Shown here piece by piece: positions 8,798-16,906 of a stretch of 64,000 bases of DNA. Each line of letters starts with the position of its first letter. The stretch's first letter is position 1. The stretch spans positions 310,001 to 374,000 of the forward strand of contig JADJNZ010000004.1 of the NCBI GenBank assembly GCA_016714015.1, given 5' to 3'. The translations under genes and the position numbers were made by a program. Origin of the DNA: Gemmatimonadota bacterium. Lineage in GTDB: Bacteria > Gemmatimonadota > Gemmatimonadetes > Gemmatimonadales > Gemmatimonadaceae. The notes beneath the pieces were generated by a model. That model ran no database searches. It worked only from the letters and a program-made list of their open reading frames with translations, and was not told the DNA's origin.

Positions 8798-9891
8798 TTG
8801 GCCGTCCTCCCGGTGACGATCATCGCGCCGGTGATCTCGTCGGCGCGGTCGATGTTGAGGGTGCCGTCCTTCGTCATCACGTGCTGCACGAAGGTCAGGA
8901 TGTTACGGCTGAGCATCGCCGACGCGTGGTTCGGCATCGTCGCCGCGAGGTTCACCGGGCCGATCACCTGCACGCCGTTCACGTCCACGGTCTCGCCCGC
9001 CTTCGTCGGCTCGCAGTTGCCGCCCGTCTCGGCGGCCAGGTCGACGATCACCGACCCCGGTGTCATCGTCTGGATCGTCGCCGTGCTGATCAGCCGCGGG
9101 GCGGCGCGACCCGGGATCGCCGCCGTGGTGATCACCAGATCCATGCCGGCGAGATGCGCCTTCAGCGCCTCCTGGATCGCCGCCTGCTGTTCCGCGCTCT
9201 GCTCCTTCGCGTAGCCCCCTGCCGTCTGGGCGTCGGCCGAGATCAGGTTCTCCGCCACCACGCTCGCGCCGAGCGACTTGATCTGCTCGGCCGCCGCGGC
9301 GCGGATGTCGAAGCCGCTCACCACCGCGCCCAGCCGCCGCGCCGTGGCGATCGCCATCAGCCCGGCCACGCCCGCGCCGAGGACGCAGACCTTCGACGGG
9401 GCGATCGTGCCCGCCGCCGTCGTGAGCATCGGCAGGAACTTGACCATCGACGAGGCCCCAACCAGCACCGCCTTGTAGCCGGCGACGGTGGCCTGCGACG
9501 AGAGCACATCCATGGACTGCGCCCGCGTGATGCGGGGGACCAGCTCGAGCGCGAAGGCCGTGACCCCCCGCGTCTCGAGGGCCGCGATCGCCTCCGCTGA
9601 CGATGCCGGCTGGAGGAGGGAGATGAGGTGCGCGCCGGGCTTCATCGCGGCGATCTCGGGGGTCGTCGGCTTCTGGACCTTGCAGATCAGGTCGGCGGCG
9701 AGGACCGCCGCGGTGTCGCCGAGACCCGCGCCCGCTTTCTCGAAGGCGGCGTCCGGGTAGCCGGCCCGCTGGCCGGCACCGCGTTCGACGACGACCTGGG
9801 CGCCGGCCTTCGCGAGCCGGCCGACGCTGTCGGGGACGAGCGCGACGCGAAGTTCGTTCGACGCGCGTTCTGTGGGGACGCCTATCAACAT
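8794..9891 (-). CDS. pntAA: NAD(P) transhydrogenase subunit alpha, NAD-binding part (PntAA)
   Basis: The 365-residue soluble subunit dI binds NAD(H) in the cytoplasm. Evidence is the alanine dehydrogenase/PNT-like N-terminus (GVPTERASNELRVALVPDSV), the catalytic-site region LELVPRITRAQSMDVLSSQA, the nucleotide-binding CVLGAGVAGLMAIATARRLGA and the acidic end of that fold in GFDIRAAAAEQI. The length fits a split-alpha subunit without membrane helices. The ATG at 9891 begins the conserved MLIGVPTE. It is the first gene of the pnt operon and is divergent from the surface-fibre-like operon, with 354 bp between them. No clear Shine-Dalgarno precedes it. Confidence 0.95.
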   Translation of the reverse strand: MLIGVPTERASNELRVALVPDSVGRLAKAGAQVVVERGAGQRAGYPDAAFEKAGAGLGDTAAVLAADLICKVQKPTTPEIAAMKPGAHLISLLQPASSAEAIAALETRGVTAFALELVPRITRAQSMDVLSSQATVAGYKAVLVGASSMVKFLPMLTTAAGTIAPSKVCVLGAGVAGLMAIATARRLGAVVSGFDIRAAAAEQIKSLGASVVAENLISADAQTAGGYAKEQSAEQQAAIQEALKAHLAGMDLVITTAAIPGRAAPRLISTATIQTMTPGSVIVDLAAETGGNCEPTKAGETVDVNGVQVIGPVNLAATMPNHASAMLSRNILTFVQHVMTKDGTLNIDRADEITGAMIVTGRTAK

Positions 9892-10245
9892 GAGCGTGGG
9901 AGTGAGGGTCGGGGTGGACAGGGGGGAGACGACGCTCGAACGCCGCGGATCGATGCGCGAGGCGAGGCAAACGTACCCGGCCCCGACACGAGCGGTAAGA
10001 CGGACCCATCGACCGTGGACCTGTGCAAGCTCGGCGCCCGTCGGGTCGGAAACAGTAAGTGTTTATGAGGAATCGTCTTAGCCGATTCCCCTACACCGCG
10101 GCCAGTTCGTCGACCCGGTTCGTTCACCGGCGAATGGTGACGCACTGTGACCTCGGTCGAGAACCCCTCGTCAAGGAGCGGCGTGAGGAGTTGCCCTACC
10201 GGCGGCTCCTGCGCCAGCACTTCACCCCTAGATCGAGGATTCCAG
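9892..10245. promoter_or_regulatory. Divergent intergenic region upstream of pntAA and the surface-fibre operon
   Basis: These 354 bp must hold the promoters of two divergent operons. I see no confident -35/-10 pair. The middle is relatively AT-rich (around 10050-10075) and contains the inverted repeat listed separately. The 100 bp next to the first secreted gene would form a long 5' leader if transcription begins near that repeat, and a GAGG at 10235-10238 serves as ribosome binding site for ATG 10246. No known riboswitch was recognised. Confidence 0.45.
10069..10089. promoter_or_regulatory. Inverted repeat GGAATCG-N7-CGATTCC, operator-like
   Basis: Arms 10069-10075 and 10083-10089 are exact 7-bp reverse complements around TCTTAGC. 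It lies in the more AT-rich part of the divergent intergenic region, about 160 bp before the first secreted-subunit gene. It could be a binding site for a dimeric regulator or an RNA hairpin in the leader. Only the symmetry and location support it. Confidence 0.35.
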
Positions 10246-10779
10246 ATGCTCCGCCGCACCGCGACGTTCGTCGCTGCCGCCGCGCTGATCGCCCTCCCGG
10301 CGGTCGCCGAGGCGCAGCTCGTTTGCGCCCAGCAGTCCAGCTGCTCGCTCCAGCCCACTGCGACGCTCACGATCCCGACGATCGTGCGCATGCAGGTCCC
10401 GTCGCTCGCCGTCACGCTCGACGGCTCGTCGATCACGGACATCAGCGGCGGCGCTGCCGTCGTCGCGGGCCCGTTCGGTGACGTGAACGTCCGCGCCAAC
10501 GCCGCCTGGAACCTCACCATCGCTGCCAACGCCGCCGACTGGACCTACACGGGCTCGGCCGCCGGTGTCCGCGCCGCGAACACGCTCCAGTACTCCATCA
10601 ACAGCGGCGCCTTCGCTGCCATCTCGCAGACCGCGGCAACCGTCGCGACCGGCGCGGCGAGCAACGGGCAGAACGTCAACGTGCAGTTCCAGGCGACCAT
10701 CCCCGCCGACTACAGTGACCCGGCTAACCGCCCGGGCTCGTACGCGCTCGGCCTGACCTTGACGCTCACCGCGCCGTGA
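10246..10779 (+). CDS. Small secreted beta protein, candidate fibre subunit 1
   Basis: The 177-residue product has a signal peptide (MLRRTATFVAAAALIALPAVAEA) and a mature part of about 155 residues rich in Thr, Ala and alternating hydrophobics. It aligns by eye with the product of 15427-15978: VRMQVPS against VRLQIPS, VRANAAWNLTI against IRANRSWTVTL, and RPGSYALGLTLTLTAP against RPGAYSLPLQLTITAP. Two cysteines follow the signal peptide closely (QLVCAQQSSCSL). The size, signal peptide and terminal beta strand resemble pilin subunits of chaperone-usher systems such as SCPU-domain proteins, but no standard family motif was recognised. ATG 10246 with GAGG is chosen over an upstream in-frame ATG because it gives the signal peptide. 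Confidence 0.75.
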   Translation: MLRRTATFVAAAALIALPAVAEAQLVCAQQSSCSLQPTATLTIPTIVRMQVPSLAVTLDGSSITDISGGAAVVAGPFGDVNVRANAAWNLTIAANAADWTYTGSAAGVRAANTLQYSINSGAFAAISQTAATVATGAASNGQNVNVQFQATIPADYSDPANRPGSYALGLTLTLTAP

Positions 10780-10810
10780 GGCCCCGGCCTCACACCCGGG
10801 ACGCACAGGC

Positions 10811-11677
10811 ATGATGTCCGGCGCATGTAGCCGGCAGGGGCGAGGACGGGCGCACGCGAGTGCGGCCGTCCTCGCCCTCTTCGTCGCCCTGCTGACCGTG
10901 CCTCGCACGGCCCGCGCGCAGGTCGCGGTCGACGAGCTCGAGATGCACTTCCAGCTCGCGCCCGGACGCGGTCCCCTCACGCAGGTGATCCCGGTCCGGA
11001 ACGAGCAGGACAAGGTCCAGCAGGTCCGCGTCGTCCTCAACGACTGGCAGCGCGACACGCTCGGCCGCAACGAGTTCCTCCCCGTCGGTGCCACCGCCGG
11101 CAGTTGCCGCGACAAGGTCAAGGTCTTCCCGATGACCTTCCAGGTCGCGCCGGGGGCCGTCGAGTACGTCCGCGTCACCTTCGACGGTGCCGGCGACCTC
11201 GCCGGCTGCTGGTCGATCGTCCTCTTCGAGTCGGTCCAGCCGCCGCCGCCGCGCAACGAGCAACAGGGTTCGTTCCTCTCCATCGAGATCCGGACCGGCG
11301 TGAAGGTCTACGTCCATCCTGCGGCTCCCGTCCGCGCCGGCGAGATCGCCTTCGCCGACGTCGTCGAGGCGTGGATCCCCAAGGAGGTCCCCGCCGGCGC
11401 CAAGCGCGATTCGGTGAAGGTCTGGCAGGCGGACGTCCGCTTCACCAGCGCGGGCAACGAGCATCTGAAGTTGAAGACCACCATCGAGATCCGGGACGTG
11501 GACGGCCTGCTGCTGCAGAAGGTGAGTGCCCCCGAGGCGCTCATCACGCCCAACGCGGTCCGCGATCAGCGTATCACGCTCCCGACGCTCGCCAAGGGTG
11601 ACTACGTCGCGCTCGTGATGGTCGACTTCGGTGGGGACGAGATCACGGCGGCGCAGGTGGAGTTCAAGGTCCCTTGA
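10811..11677 (+). CDS. PapD-like periplasmic chaperone candidate
   Basis: The 288-residue protein has a long basic N-region, a hydrophobic core and a likely cleavage after TARA. The mature part looks like two Ig-like beta domains: an N-terminal strand with ELEMHFQLAPG, then QVIPVRNEQDKVQQVRVVLNDW, and later FPMTFQVAPGAVEYVRVTF. That last segment mirrors the F1-G1 region of pilus chaperones, where a basic or hydrophobic edge strand follows a x-P-x strand. Similar architecture is seen in PapD-like and DUF916-type proteins. It lies 31 bp after subunit 1 and ends in a TTGA overlap with the next gene. The chaperone assignment is inference from fold-like pattern and context. Confidence 0.6.
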   Translation: MMSGACSRQGRGRAHASAAVLALFVALLTVPRTARAQVAVDELEMHFQLAPGRGPLTQVIPVRNEQDKVQQVRVVLNDWQRDTLGRNEFLPVGATAGSCRDKVKVFPMTFQVAPGAVEYVRVTFDGAGDLAGCWSIVLFESVQPPPPRNEQQGSFLSIEIRTGVKVYVHPAAPVRAGEIAFADVVEAWIPKEVPAGAKRDSVKVWQADVRFTSAGNEHLKLKTTIEIRDVDGLLLQKVSAPEALITPNAVRDQRITLPTLAKGDYVALVMVDFGGDEITAAQVEFKVP

Positions 11678-12189
11678 TCGGCACGCGCTGGTGGTACGGG
11701 GTGGGGCAGGTGGCACTCCTGAGCGGAGTGCTCGCGGTCGTCGCCGCACCCGCCGCGGCCCAGCGCGGGCGCCGCACGACGCTCACCGTCACGGGGCTCC
11801 CGTTCACGGTGACGCAGACCACGCCCGCAGATTTCGACGCGGGCTCGGTCATCCTCGGCACGCTCACGTTCAACGTGAACGCGATCAGCAATCGCCCCGC
11901 CTTCTCGCCACGCGCGACGACGGTGAGCGTCAGGTGCTTCGCGCCCTGTCCGGCGACCGGGACCCTCAACGCCGCGGCGCTCCAGTGGCGGCGCGGTGAT
12001 CTCGGGACCTGGAACACGCTGACGACGACTCAGGCCCTCGTCGAGACCCGGAACGTCACGTTCAACGGCACCAACGACCCCTGGTCGAATACGATCCAGT
12101 TCCGCTACCTGCTCAACTGGGCGACCACGCCGCCGACCGCGGCGACTCAGTTCCGCGTGCAGTTGCAGCTGGTGGTCGCCGCACCATGA
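11674..12189 (+). CDS. Small secreted beta protein, candidate fibre subunit 2
   Basis: The 171-residue product starts with TTG at 11674, which overlaps the chaperone stop (TTGA). A signal peptide ending VVAAPAAAQ follows. The mature part has alternating beta pattern, one disulfide-like pair (VRCFAPCPATG) and ends FRVQLQLVVAAP, similar to the ends of the other two subunit candidates (LTLTLTAP, LQLTITAP). It is more diverged from them than they are from each other, as an adaptor or tip subunit would be. I do not recognise a named family. Its stop overlaps the start of the large beta-barrel candidate by 4 bp (ATGA). Confidence 0.65.
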   Translation: MIGTRWWYGVGQVALLSGVLAVVAAPAAAQRGRRTTLTVTGLPFTVTQTTPADFDAGSVILGTLTFNVNAISNRPAFSPRATTVSVRCFAPCPATGTLNAAALQWRRGDLGTWNTLTTTQALVETRNVTFNGTNDPWSNTIQFRYLLNWATTPPTAATQFRVQLQLVVAAP

Positions 12190-15002
12190 CGCGTCCGGCG
12201 CGCCGTGCGTGGCTCGTCGCGCTCCTGCTCGCGACGCCTTCGCTCGCCGCCGCCACCTCCGCGGACGACGCGGTGCGCCTCCCCTCCGTCGTCGTCGAGG
12301 CCGAGGCGCGCGCGATCATCACCGTGCAGGTCCCGATCCCGGAGTCGTTGCGCGACCTCGCCGAGGTCGCGTACGTCATCAAGCCGTTGAATGGCGCGAG
12401 CGTCGTCGGGATGCTGTCCGGCGTGCTCACCATCCCGCGCGGCTCCTCCCGCTCCCTCGTCCTGACACTCCGGGTCCCGAGCGACGCGCGGGCAGGACAG
12501 CTCGACCTCGCGGATGTCGAGTTCCGCGCCGCGGGGCGTCCCTCGGTCATCCAGCCGGTCTCGGTCCGCGTGCCACTCCGGCGCGAGGTGCTCGCGCTCG
12601 GCACCGCCGAGGTAACGGCGCTCCGCGCCGGTGACCGCGTCGACCTGGTCTTCCGTCTCGTCAACCGCGGCAACGCCGCCGAGGCCCTCAACCTCCGGCT
12701 GCGCACGCCCCAAGGGTGGCGCGTCACGCCCGACGTCCCGCGCACCATCAGCGTGCCCCTCGGCGCGACCGTCGAGATCGCGACCACGGTCGCGATCCCG
12801 GAAGCCGCCGGCATCGGCGACTACTCGGTGATCCTCGACGCGGGCGCGACGTGGCCGCCCACCGAGGCCCCCACGGCGCAGTTTCGCACCGTCCTCCGCG
12901 TGCACTCCAACGGCACGACCGTGAGCGGGCTGACGCTCCATCCGGTGCTCGCCGCCGCGACGAGCAGCGACGGCAGCGCCACCTTCGGCGGCGCGACCCT
13001 GGATGGCCCGGTCAGCGAGACCGTCCAACTCCGCGCACGCCTCCTGCCGCGCGTCCGCAGCTTCGGGATCGTGGCGCAGGGGCTGAGCGCGGTCGGGGCG
13101 TACCAGAGTCCCTTCTCGGCGAGCCTCGCTGGTCGCAACTGGGAGGTCAACGCGGGCAATGCCCTCGTGCAACTCTCGGATCTGGCCGGCGTGAACGTGC
13201 TCGGGGAAGGCGTCACCGCTTCGGGAACGCGCGGGGAGTGGGAAGGGCGTGCGATCGTCGGTCGGCCATCCGCCGGCGGCACCGCGAGCGACCTCGGCGG
13301 ACAGCTGTTCGGCGCCGGACTCTGGCGCGAAGGGGCATTCGGTCGGGTCGGCGGGGCGATGTCGTACCTCGCCGAGCGCGGCGGCGTCTCGCGCGGCCGC
13401 GACCTCACCGCGCTCGCCGCCGAGTACGAGACGCGGCCCATCGGTGCGCTCACGCTCGGGACCGGCCTCGCCTACCGCGAGAGTTACGGCGTCGTGAACG
13501 CCGGCTACAGCTTCCGTGCGGTCAACGAGCGCCCCCACGACCGTGTCTCGATGAGTATCGTGCATGCGCCCGGCGGCAGCGGCGCCTTCGCGCGCGCGAC
13601 CGACGAGTTCCAGTTCCAGGCCGCGCGCGACCTCTCCGATCGGTGGTCGCTCGACGGATCGCTCTCGCGCACGCGCGACGCGAGCAATGTCTTCCGCGCC
13701 ATGCGCGTCGATTCGTGGAGCGTCGGGCAGCGTTTCGCGCTCTCCGACGCGTCGGCCGTGTCACTCCGCGGGCAGTTCACCGAGTTCGATGCGCGGTCCG
13801 CCTCAGGGGCGTTCGGGTCGTTCGGGTCAGGCTCCCGCGACCTGACGGCCGGCTACGAATGGCGCCGCGGACTGCTGTCCCTGTCGGGTGAGGGCAGTCT
13901 CGGCGCCGTCACGCGCACCACCGAACTGCTCGACGGGCGCGAGGTGACGTCGATAGCCGGCCAGAGCGCGGCCCGGGTCTTCGCGACACGCGCTCTCGAG
14001 CGACTCGGGGCGATCGACGCATCGCTCGGCGTGCAGGTGACCGAGGCGGGTGTCGGGATGCCGGGGGACGTGTGGGTCGCGTCGCTGCGCTGGTCCGGTC
14101 TGCCGCTCACCCGCGGCGCTCGGGCCGTCCGGCTCGACTCGGAGGCGCAGTACCAGCGCCTTGGGGCCATCCAGTCCTTCCTCGTCACGCGCACCTCGAT
14201 GACGATGGCCCTCCCGGGCGGGCTGGATCTCGCGATGAGCGCGGAGCGCAACCCGTACTATCGCGACCGGACCGGCCGTGCCGGGTGGATGGCCGCCATG
14301 CGGCTCTCGGTCTCGACCCTTCTCCGCCCGGTGAGCAACAGTGGGGATCAGGGCGTCGTGTACGCCGACCGCGACGGCAATGGGCGACGGGACCCGGGCG
14401 AGCCGGGCGTGGCGGGCGTCGTGCTCCGGCGCGGCGACGCACGGGTGACGTCCGACCGGAACGGGCACTACCGCCTCCCCGCGCGCGTGCGCGGCCGGAC
14501 GCGCGTGGAGCAGGGGAGCCTGCCGGCCGGACTCCTGGCGCATCCGCTCCTTTCGGCTGACACGCTCGAGCGTCGCGACATCCCGTTGCTCGCGACCGGC
14601 ACCGTCTCGCTCGCGCTTCGGATCGTCCGCGACGAGGACGGTCGCGCCCCGGACGTGAAGCTCGCCGACGTCCGCATCTTCCTGCGCGACGGGACCGGGT
14701 TCGAATGGGTCGGTCGCCACGCCGACGACTCGACCCTCGTCTTCGAGGATGTGCCGGCCGGCGACTACACAACGCGCTTCGATTTCTCCATGCTCGCCGA
14801 GCCGCTCCGGACCGATGAGACCGTGACGATCGGCGTGCGGCCGCGCGAGCGGCGGACGGTCCCGATCGCGCTGCGCGGGCGCGCGGTGCGCATCACGGTG
14901 CCGCCATCCCGTGCCGGCGAGCCGCGCGGGGCGCGCAGCCGGACCGGTCAGGCTGCACGGGACGAGGCGAGCATGCCGCCCAAGGGCGACGGTCGCCGGT
15001 GA
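12186..15002 (+). CDS. Outer-membrane usher-like beta-barrel protein candidate
   Basis: The 938-residue product has a signal peptide (cleavage near residue 22-24), an Ig-like NEW3-type region at about 135-240 (RAGDRVDLVFRLVNRGNAAEAL, PQGWRVTPDVP), and a long stretch at about 245-715 of alternating polar/hydrophobic strands typical of an outer-membrane barrel (for example FGRVGGAMSYLAERGG, LTLGTGLAYRESYG). After that comes an SdrD-B-like segment at 723-765 (YADRDGNGRRDPGEPGVAGV) and a C-terminal beta domain. A barrel followed by a small Ig/plug-like domain is how ushers are built, yet no PapC/FimD motif is visible. Neighbours on both sides overlap its ends. A secretin- or porin-like role is the alternative. 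Confidence 0.6.
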   Translation: MTRPARRAWLVALLLATPSLAAATSADDAVRLPSVVVEAEARAIITVQVPIPESLRDLAEVAYVIKPLNGASVVGMLSGVLTIPRGSSRSLVLTLRVPSDARAGQLDLADVEFRAAGRPSVIQPVSVRVPLRREVLALGTAEVTALRAGDRVDLVFRLVNRGNAAEALNLRLRTPQGWRVTPDVPRTISVPLGATVEIATTVAIPEAAGIGDYSVILDAGATWPPTEAPTAQFRTVLRVHSNGTTVSGLTLHPVLAAATSSDGSATFGGATLDGPVSETVQLRARLLPRVRSFGIVAQGLSAVGAYQSPFSASLAGRNWEVNAGNALVQLSDLAGVNVLGEGVTASGTRGEWEGRAIVGRPSAGGTASDLGGQLFGAGLWREGAFGRVGGAMSYLAERGGVSRGRDLTALAAEYETRPIGALTLGTGLAYRESYGVVNAGYSFRAVNERPHDRVSMSIVHAPGGSGAFARATDEFQFQAARDLSDRWSLDGSLSRTRDASNVFRAMRVDSWSVGQRFALSDASAVSLRGQFTEFDARSASGAFGSFGSGSRDLTAGYEWRRGLLSLSGEGSLGAVTRTTELLDGREVTSIAGQSAARVFATRALERLGAIDASLGVQVTEAGVGMPGDVWVASLRWSGLPLTRGARAVRLDSEAQYQRLGAIQSFLVTRTSMTMALPGGLDLAMSAERNPYYRDRTGRAGWMAAMRLSVSTLLRPVSNSGDQGVVYADRDGNGRRDPGEPGVAGVVLRRGDARVTSDRNGHYRLPARVRGRTRVEQGSLPAGLLAHPLLSADTLERRDIPLLATGTVSLALRIVRDEDGRAPDVKLADVRIFLRDGTGFEWVGRHADDSTLVFEDVPAGDYTTRFDFSMLAEPLRTDETVTIGVRPRERRTVPIALRGRAVRITVPPSRAGEPRGARSRTGQAARDEASMPPKGDGRR

Positions 15003-15427
15003 GGTCGCTTCGTGCGCTCCGGTCCGCCACCCTGTTCATCCCCGCACTGATCGCGTGTGGTTGCTCCTTCCCCACCGACCCGGCCGGGGAGGTCGCGGAT
15101 GTGCGCGGGACTTGGCACTATTCCGGGGATCAGGCCGCTCCGGCCCTCACCCTCGACGGCACCCTGCTCATCTCCACGCAACGCGACGATGTGATCAGCG
15201 GCCAACTCTCCTGGCAGGAACAGGGGGTGGCAGGCGGCGTGCGCTCCGACGGCGGGCCGGTCAGCGGCCGCGTGATCGAGGATTCGGACGTCGATTTCGA
15301 CGTGCTGCTCGCAGCGACGGAGCGGCGGCACGTCGGCCGGATCGTCGGTGACACGATCCGGGGGGCGTGGATCGAGGTCTCCTCGGGGCGGAGCGGGAAC
15401 TTCGTCGCGGTGAAGGCGGCGCCCTGA
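14999..15427 (+). CDS. Small lipoprotein in the surface-fibre operon
   Basis: The 142-residue product starts with GTG 14999 overlapping the previous stop (GTGA). It has a lipobox L-I-A-C at residues 18-21, so the mature protein would be lipid-anchored and about 122 residues long. The mature sequence is beta-like with repeated short strands (GTWHYSGDQ, GTLLISTQRDDVISGQLSW, VGRIVGDTIRGAWIEV), a pattern seen in small beta-barrel or lipocalin-like lipoproteins. Its position between the usher-like gene and subunit 3 suggests a pilot or anchor role, comparable in concept to secretin pilotins. That role is inference. No named family was recognised. Confidence 0.65.
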   Translation: MRSLRALRSATLFIPALIACGCSFPTDPAGEVADVRGTWHYSGDQAAPALTLDGTLLISTQRDDVISGQLSWQEQGVAGGVRSDGGPVSGRVIEDSDVDFDVLLAATERRHVGRIVGDTIRGAWIEVSSGRSGNFVAVKAAP

Positions 15428-15978
15428 TGCCCCGCAGGCTTCGATCCGGCCGACATCTCCTGCTGGCGGCGCTGCTGCTCGGGAGCCTCCCAGCGATCGT
15501 CTCGGGGCAGGGGAACTGCACGGTCAACAACCGGGCGACATGCACGGTCGGGGGCACGGCGAACTACGGAATGAACCTCACCGTGACGACCGTCGTGAGG
15601 CTCCAGATCCCCTCCACCGTGGTTCCCTTGGGGACCGCCACGGCGACGGAATTCGCCGCGGGGTTCGGCACGCCGGCGCTCACACCGCTCCTCATTCGGG
15701 CGAACAGAAGCTGGACAGTCACGCTCCGTTCGACCGCCGGAACCTGGACGGGAACGGGGCCGCAAGCACGTCCGAACAAACCCGTGGGCGAGCTGCAGTG
15801 GGGGACGGCGGCAGGCGGTCCGTTCGCGAACATGAGCACCACCGCGGTGACGATCGGGACCGGCGCGGCCACCGCCGGGACGACCGTCAACCTGTATCTG
15901 CGGTCCGTCTACCAGTGGACGCTGGACCGCCCGGGGGCGTACAGCCTGCCGTTGCAGCTCACGATCACGGCTCCCTGA
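15427..15978 (+). CDS. Small secreted beta protein, candidate fibre subunit 3
   Basis: The 183-residue product has a signal peptide ending near AIVSG and is clearly related to the product of 10246-10779: the strands VVRLQIPS and LLIRANRSWTVTL, the loop TGTG, IGTGAATAGTTVNL, and the end RPGAYSLPLQLTITAP all have counterparts. It also has two early cysteines (GNCTVNNRATC). ATG 15427 overlaps the lipoprotein stop by one base (TGATG), so the last gene of the operon is translationally coupled. It may be a second fibre subunit or an anchor. Family unrecognised. Confidence 0.75.
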   Translation: MPRRLRSGRHLLLAALLLGSLPAIVSGQGNCTVNNRATCTVGGTANYGMNLTVTTVVRLQIPSTVVPLGTATATEFAAGFGTPALTPLLIRANRSWTVTLRSTAGTWTGTGPQARPNKPVGELQWGTAAGGPFANMSTTAVTIGTGAATAGTTVNLYLRSVYQWTLDRPGAYSLPLQLTITAP

Positions 15979-16016
15979 CCCGTTCCTGAGGGCCCCCAAG
16001 GGCCCCCGCGGCGGCT

Positions 16017-16535
16017 CTACCGCCGCCCCTCGAACCAGCCGACCAGCGCCTCGCCGAAGGCCGGAAGGTCCTTCGGGACTCGGCTCGAGATGAGGTTGCC
16101 GTCCGTCACCACCGGCGCGTCGACCCACTCCGCCCCGGCGTTCACCACGTCGTCCCGGATCCCGACTGTGGAGGTCAGCCGGCGCCCACGGACTATCCCG
16201 GCGCTGATCAGGATCCACGGTCCGTGGCATATCGTGGCGACGAGACCACCGCGCTCGTGCACGTTGCGAACGAGCTGAAGCGCCCGCGGGTCGCGTCGGA
16301 TCTTGTCCGGCGCCCACCCACCGGGCGCGAGCACACCAGCCAAATTGGCGGTATCGACATCATCGATAGATACATCAACCGGGGCAGGGTACCCATGCTT
16401 CCCGCTGAAGACCTGCCCGGGGACACCGACGAGCGGCGCGCTGATGCCGGCCGCCTCCAAGCGTAGTTTCGGGTACCAGACCTCGAGGTCCTCATAGTCT
16501 GGGCCGATCAAAATGGCTACCGTCGGCGGCGTCAT
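16017..16535 (-). CDS. PfpI/DJ-1-family protease-deglycase-like protein
   Basis: The 172-residue protein is close in pattern to Pyrococcus PfpI throughout: HGYPAPVDVS, VLAPGGWAPDKIR, the nucleophile elbow ATICHGPWILISAG with Cys103-His104, and VVTDGNLISSRVPKDL. Glu15 in DYEDLE fills the place of the acidic residue next to the nucleophile. PfpI-type proteins are oligomeric cytoplasmic enzymes described as proteases, deglycases or glyoxalases. The 5' part of the gene uses more A/T-ending codons than its neighbours and borders the AT-rich stretch at 16536-16906, which suggests recent arrival. It is convergent with the surface-fibre operon. No Shine-Dalgarno is apparent. Confidence 0.9.
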   Translation of the reverse strand: MTPPTVAILIGPDYEDLEVWYPKLRLEAAGISAPLVGVPGQVFSGKHGYPAPVDVSIDDVDTANLAGVLAPGGWAPDKIRRDPRALQLVRNVHERGGLVATICHGPWILISAGIVRGRRLTSTVGIRDDVVNAGAEWVDAPVVTDGNLISSRVPKDLPAFGEALVGWFEGRR

Positions 16536-16906
16536 TGCGGTTTTGTTGAAAGATTGAACCTGTAAAGACCATCATATCTTTCGATAGATCATACAACACT
16601 CGATAAATGCAATGAAAATGCCTATTTACCGAGCATGACTAAAGCTCATTGAGAAATGCATAACGGCGAGAATTTATGCATCTTGCTATGCATATCGTCC
16701 GCTCAGCCTCCTGGTCGCGATCGATTCTCACAATCACGATAATCCACACAGGAGCTGGATGAGGGGCGTTCCGCGAAGGGAGATAGATATCCACATCCCC
16801 GCTTCTTTCCACATTCGATCCGCTCGCGGAGAGATCCGGTAGCGGAGTGCTTTCGTGTGGAAAAGTTTGAACGCCAACTCTCGCTTGCCTTCAAGCTACC
16901 AGACTG
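16536..16906. other. AT-rich intergenic stretch without a supportable gene
   Basis: These 371 bp are strikingly AT-rich for this window, especially 16536-16700. They contain three copies of the palindromic core ATGCAT in ATGCATA/TATGCAT context at 16656-16662, 16675-16681 and 16687-16694. A 63-codon frame at 16703-16894 on the minus strand looks like a chance reading (no family features, basic and Ser-rich). The region may carry the PfpI promoter and the scar of a transfer event. No transposase, integrase or tRNA remnant is visible. Confidence 0.6.

Noticed and set aside
10090..10245. Possible cyclic di-GMP (GEMM) riboswitch in the leader of the fibre operon
   Set aside because: The string GACGCACTGTGACC only faintly resembles the GEMM core, and the two paired stems are not present.
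16703..16894. 63-codon minus-strand frame in the AT-rich stretch
   Set aside because: No Shine-Dalgarno, no recognisable pattern, located in DNA that looks non-coding.
16536..16906. Integron attC or IS remnant near the PfpI gene
   Set aside because: No RYYYAAC/GTTRRRY pair at gene ends, no terminal inverted repeats and no target-site duplication seen.
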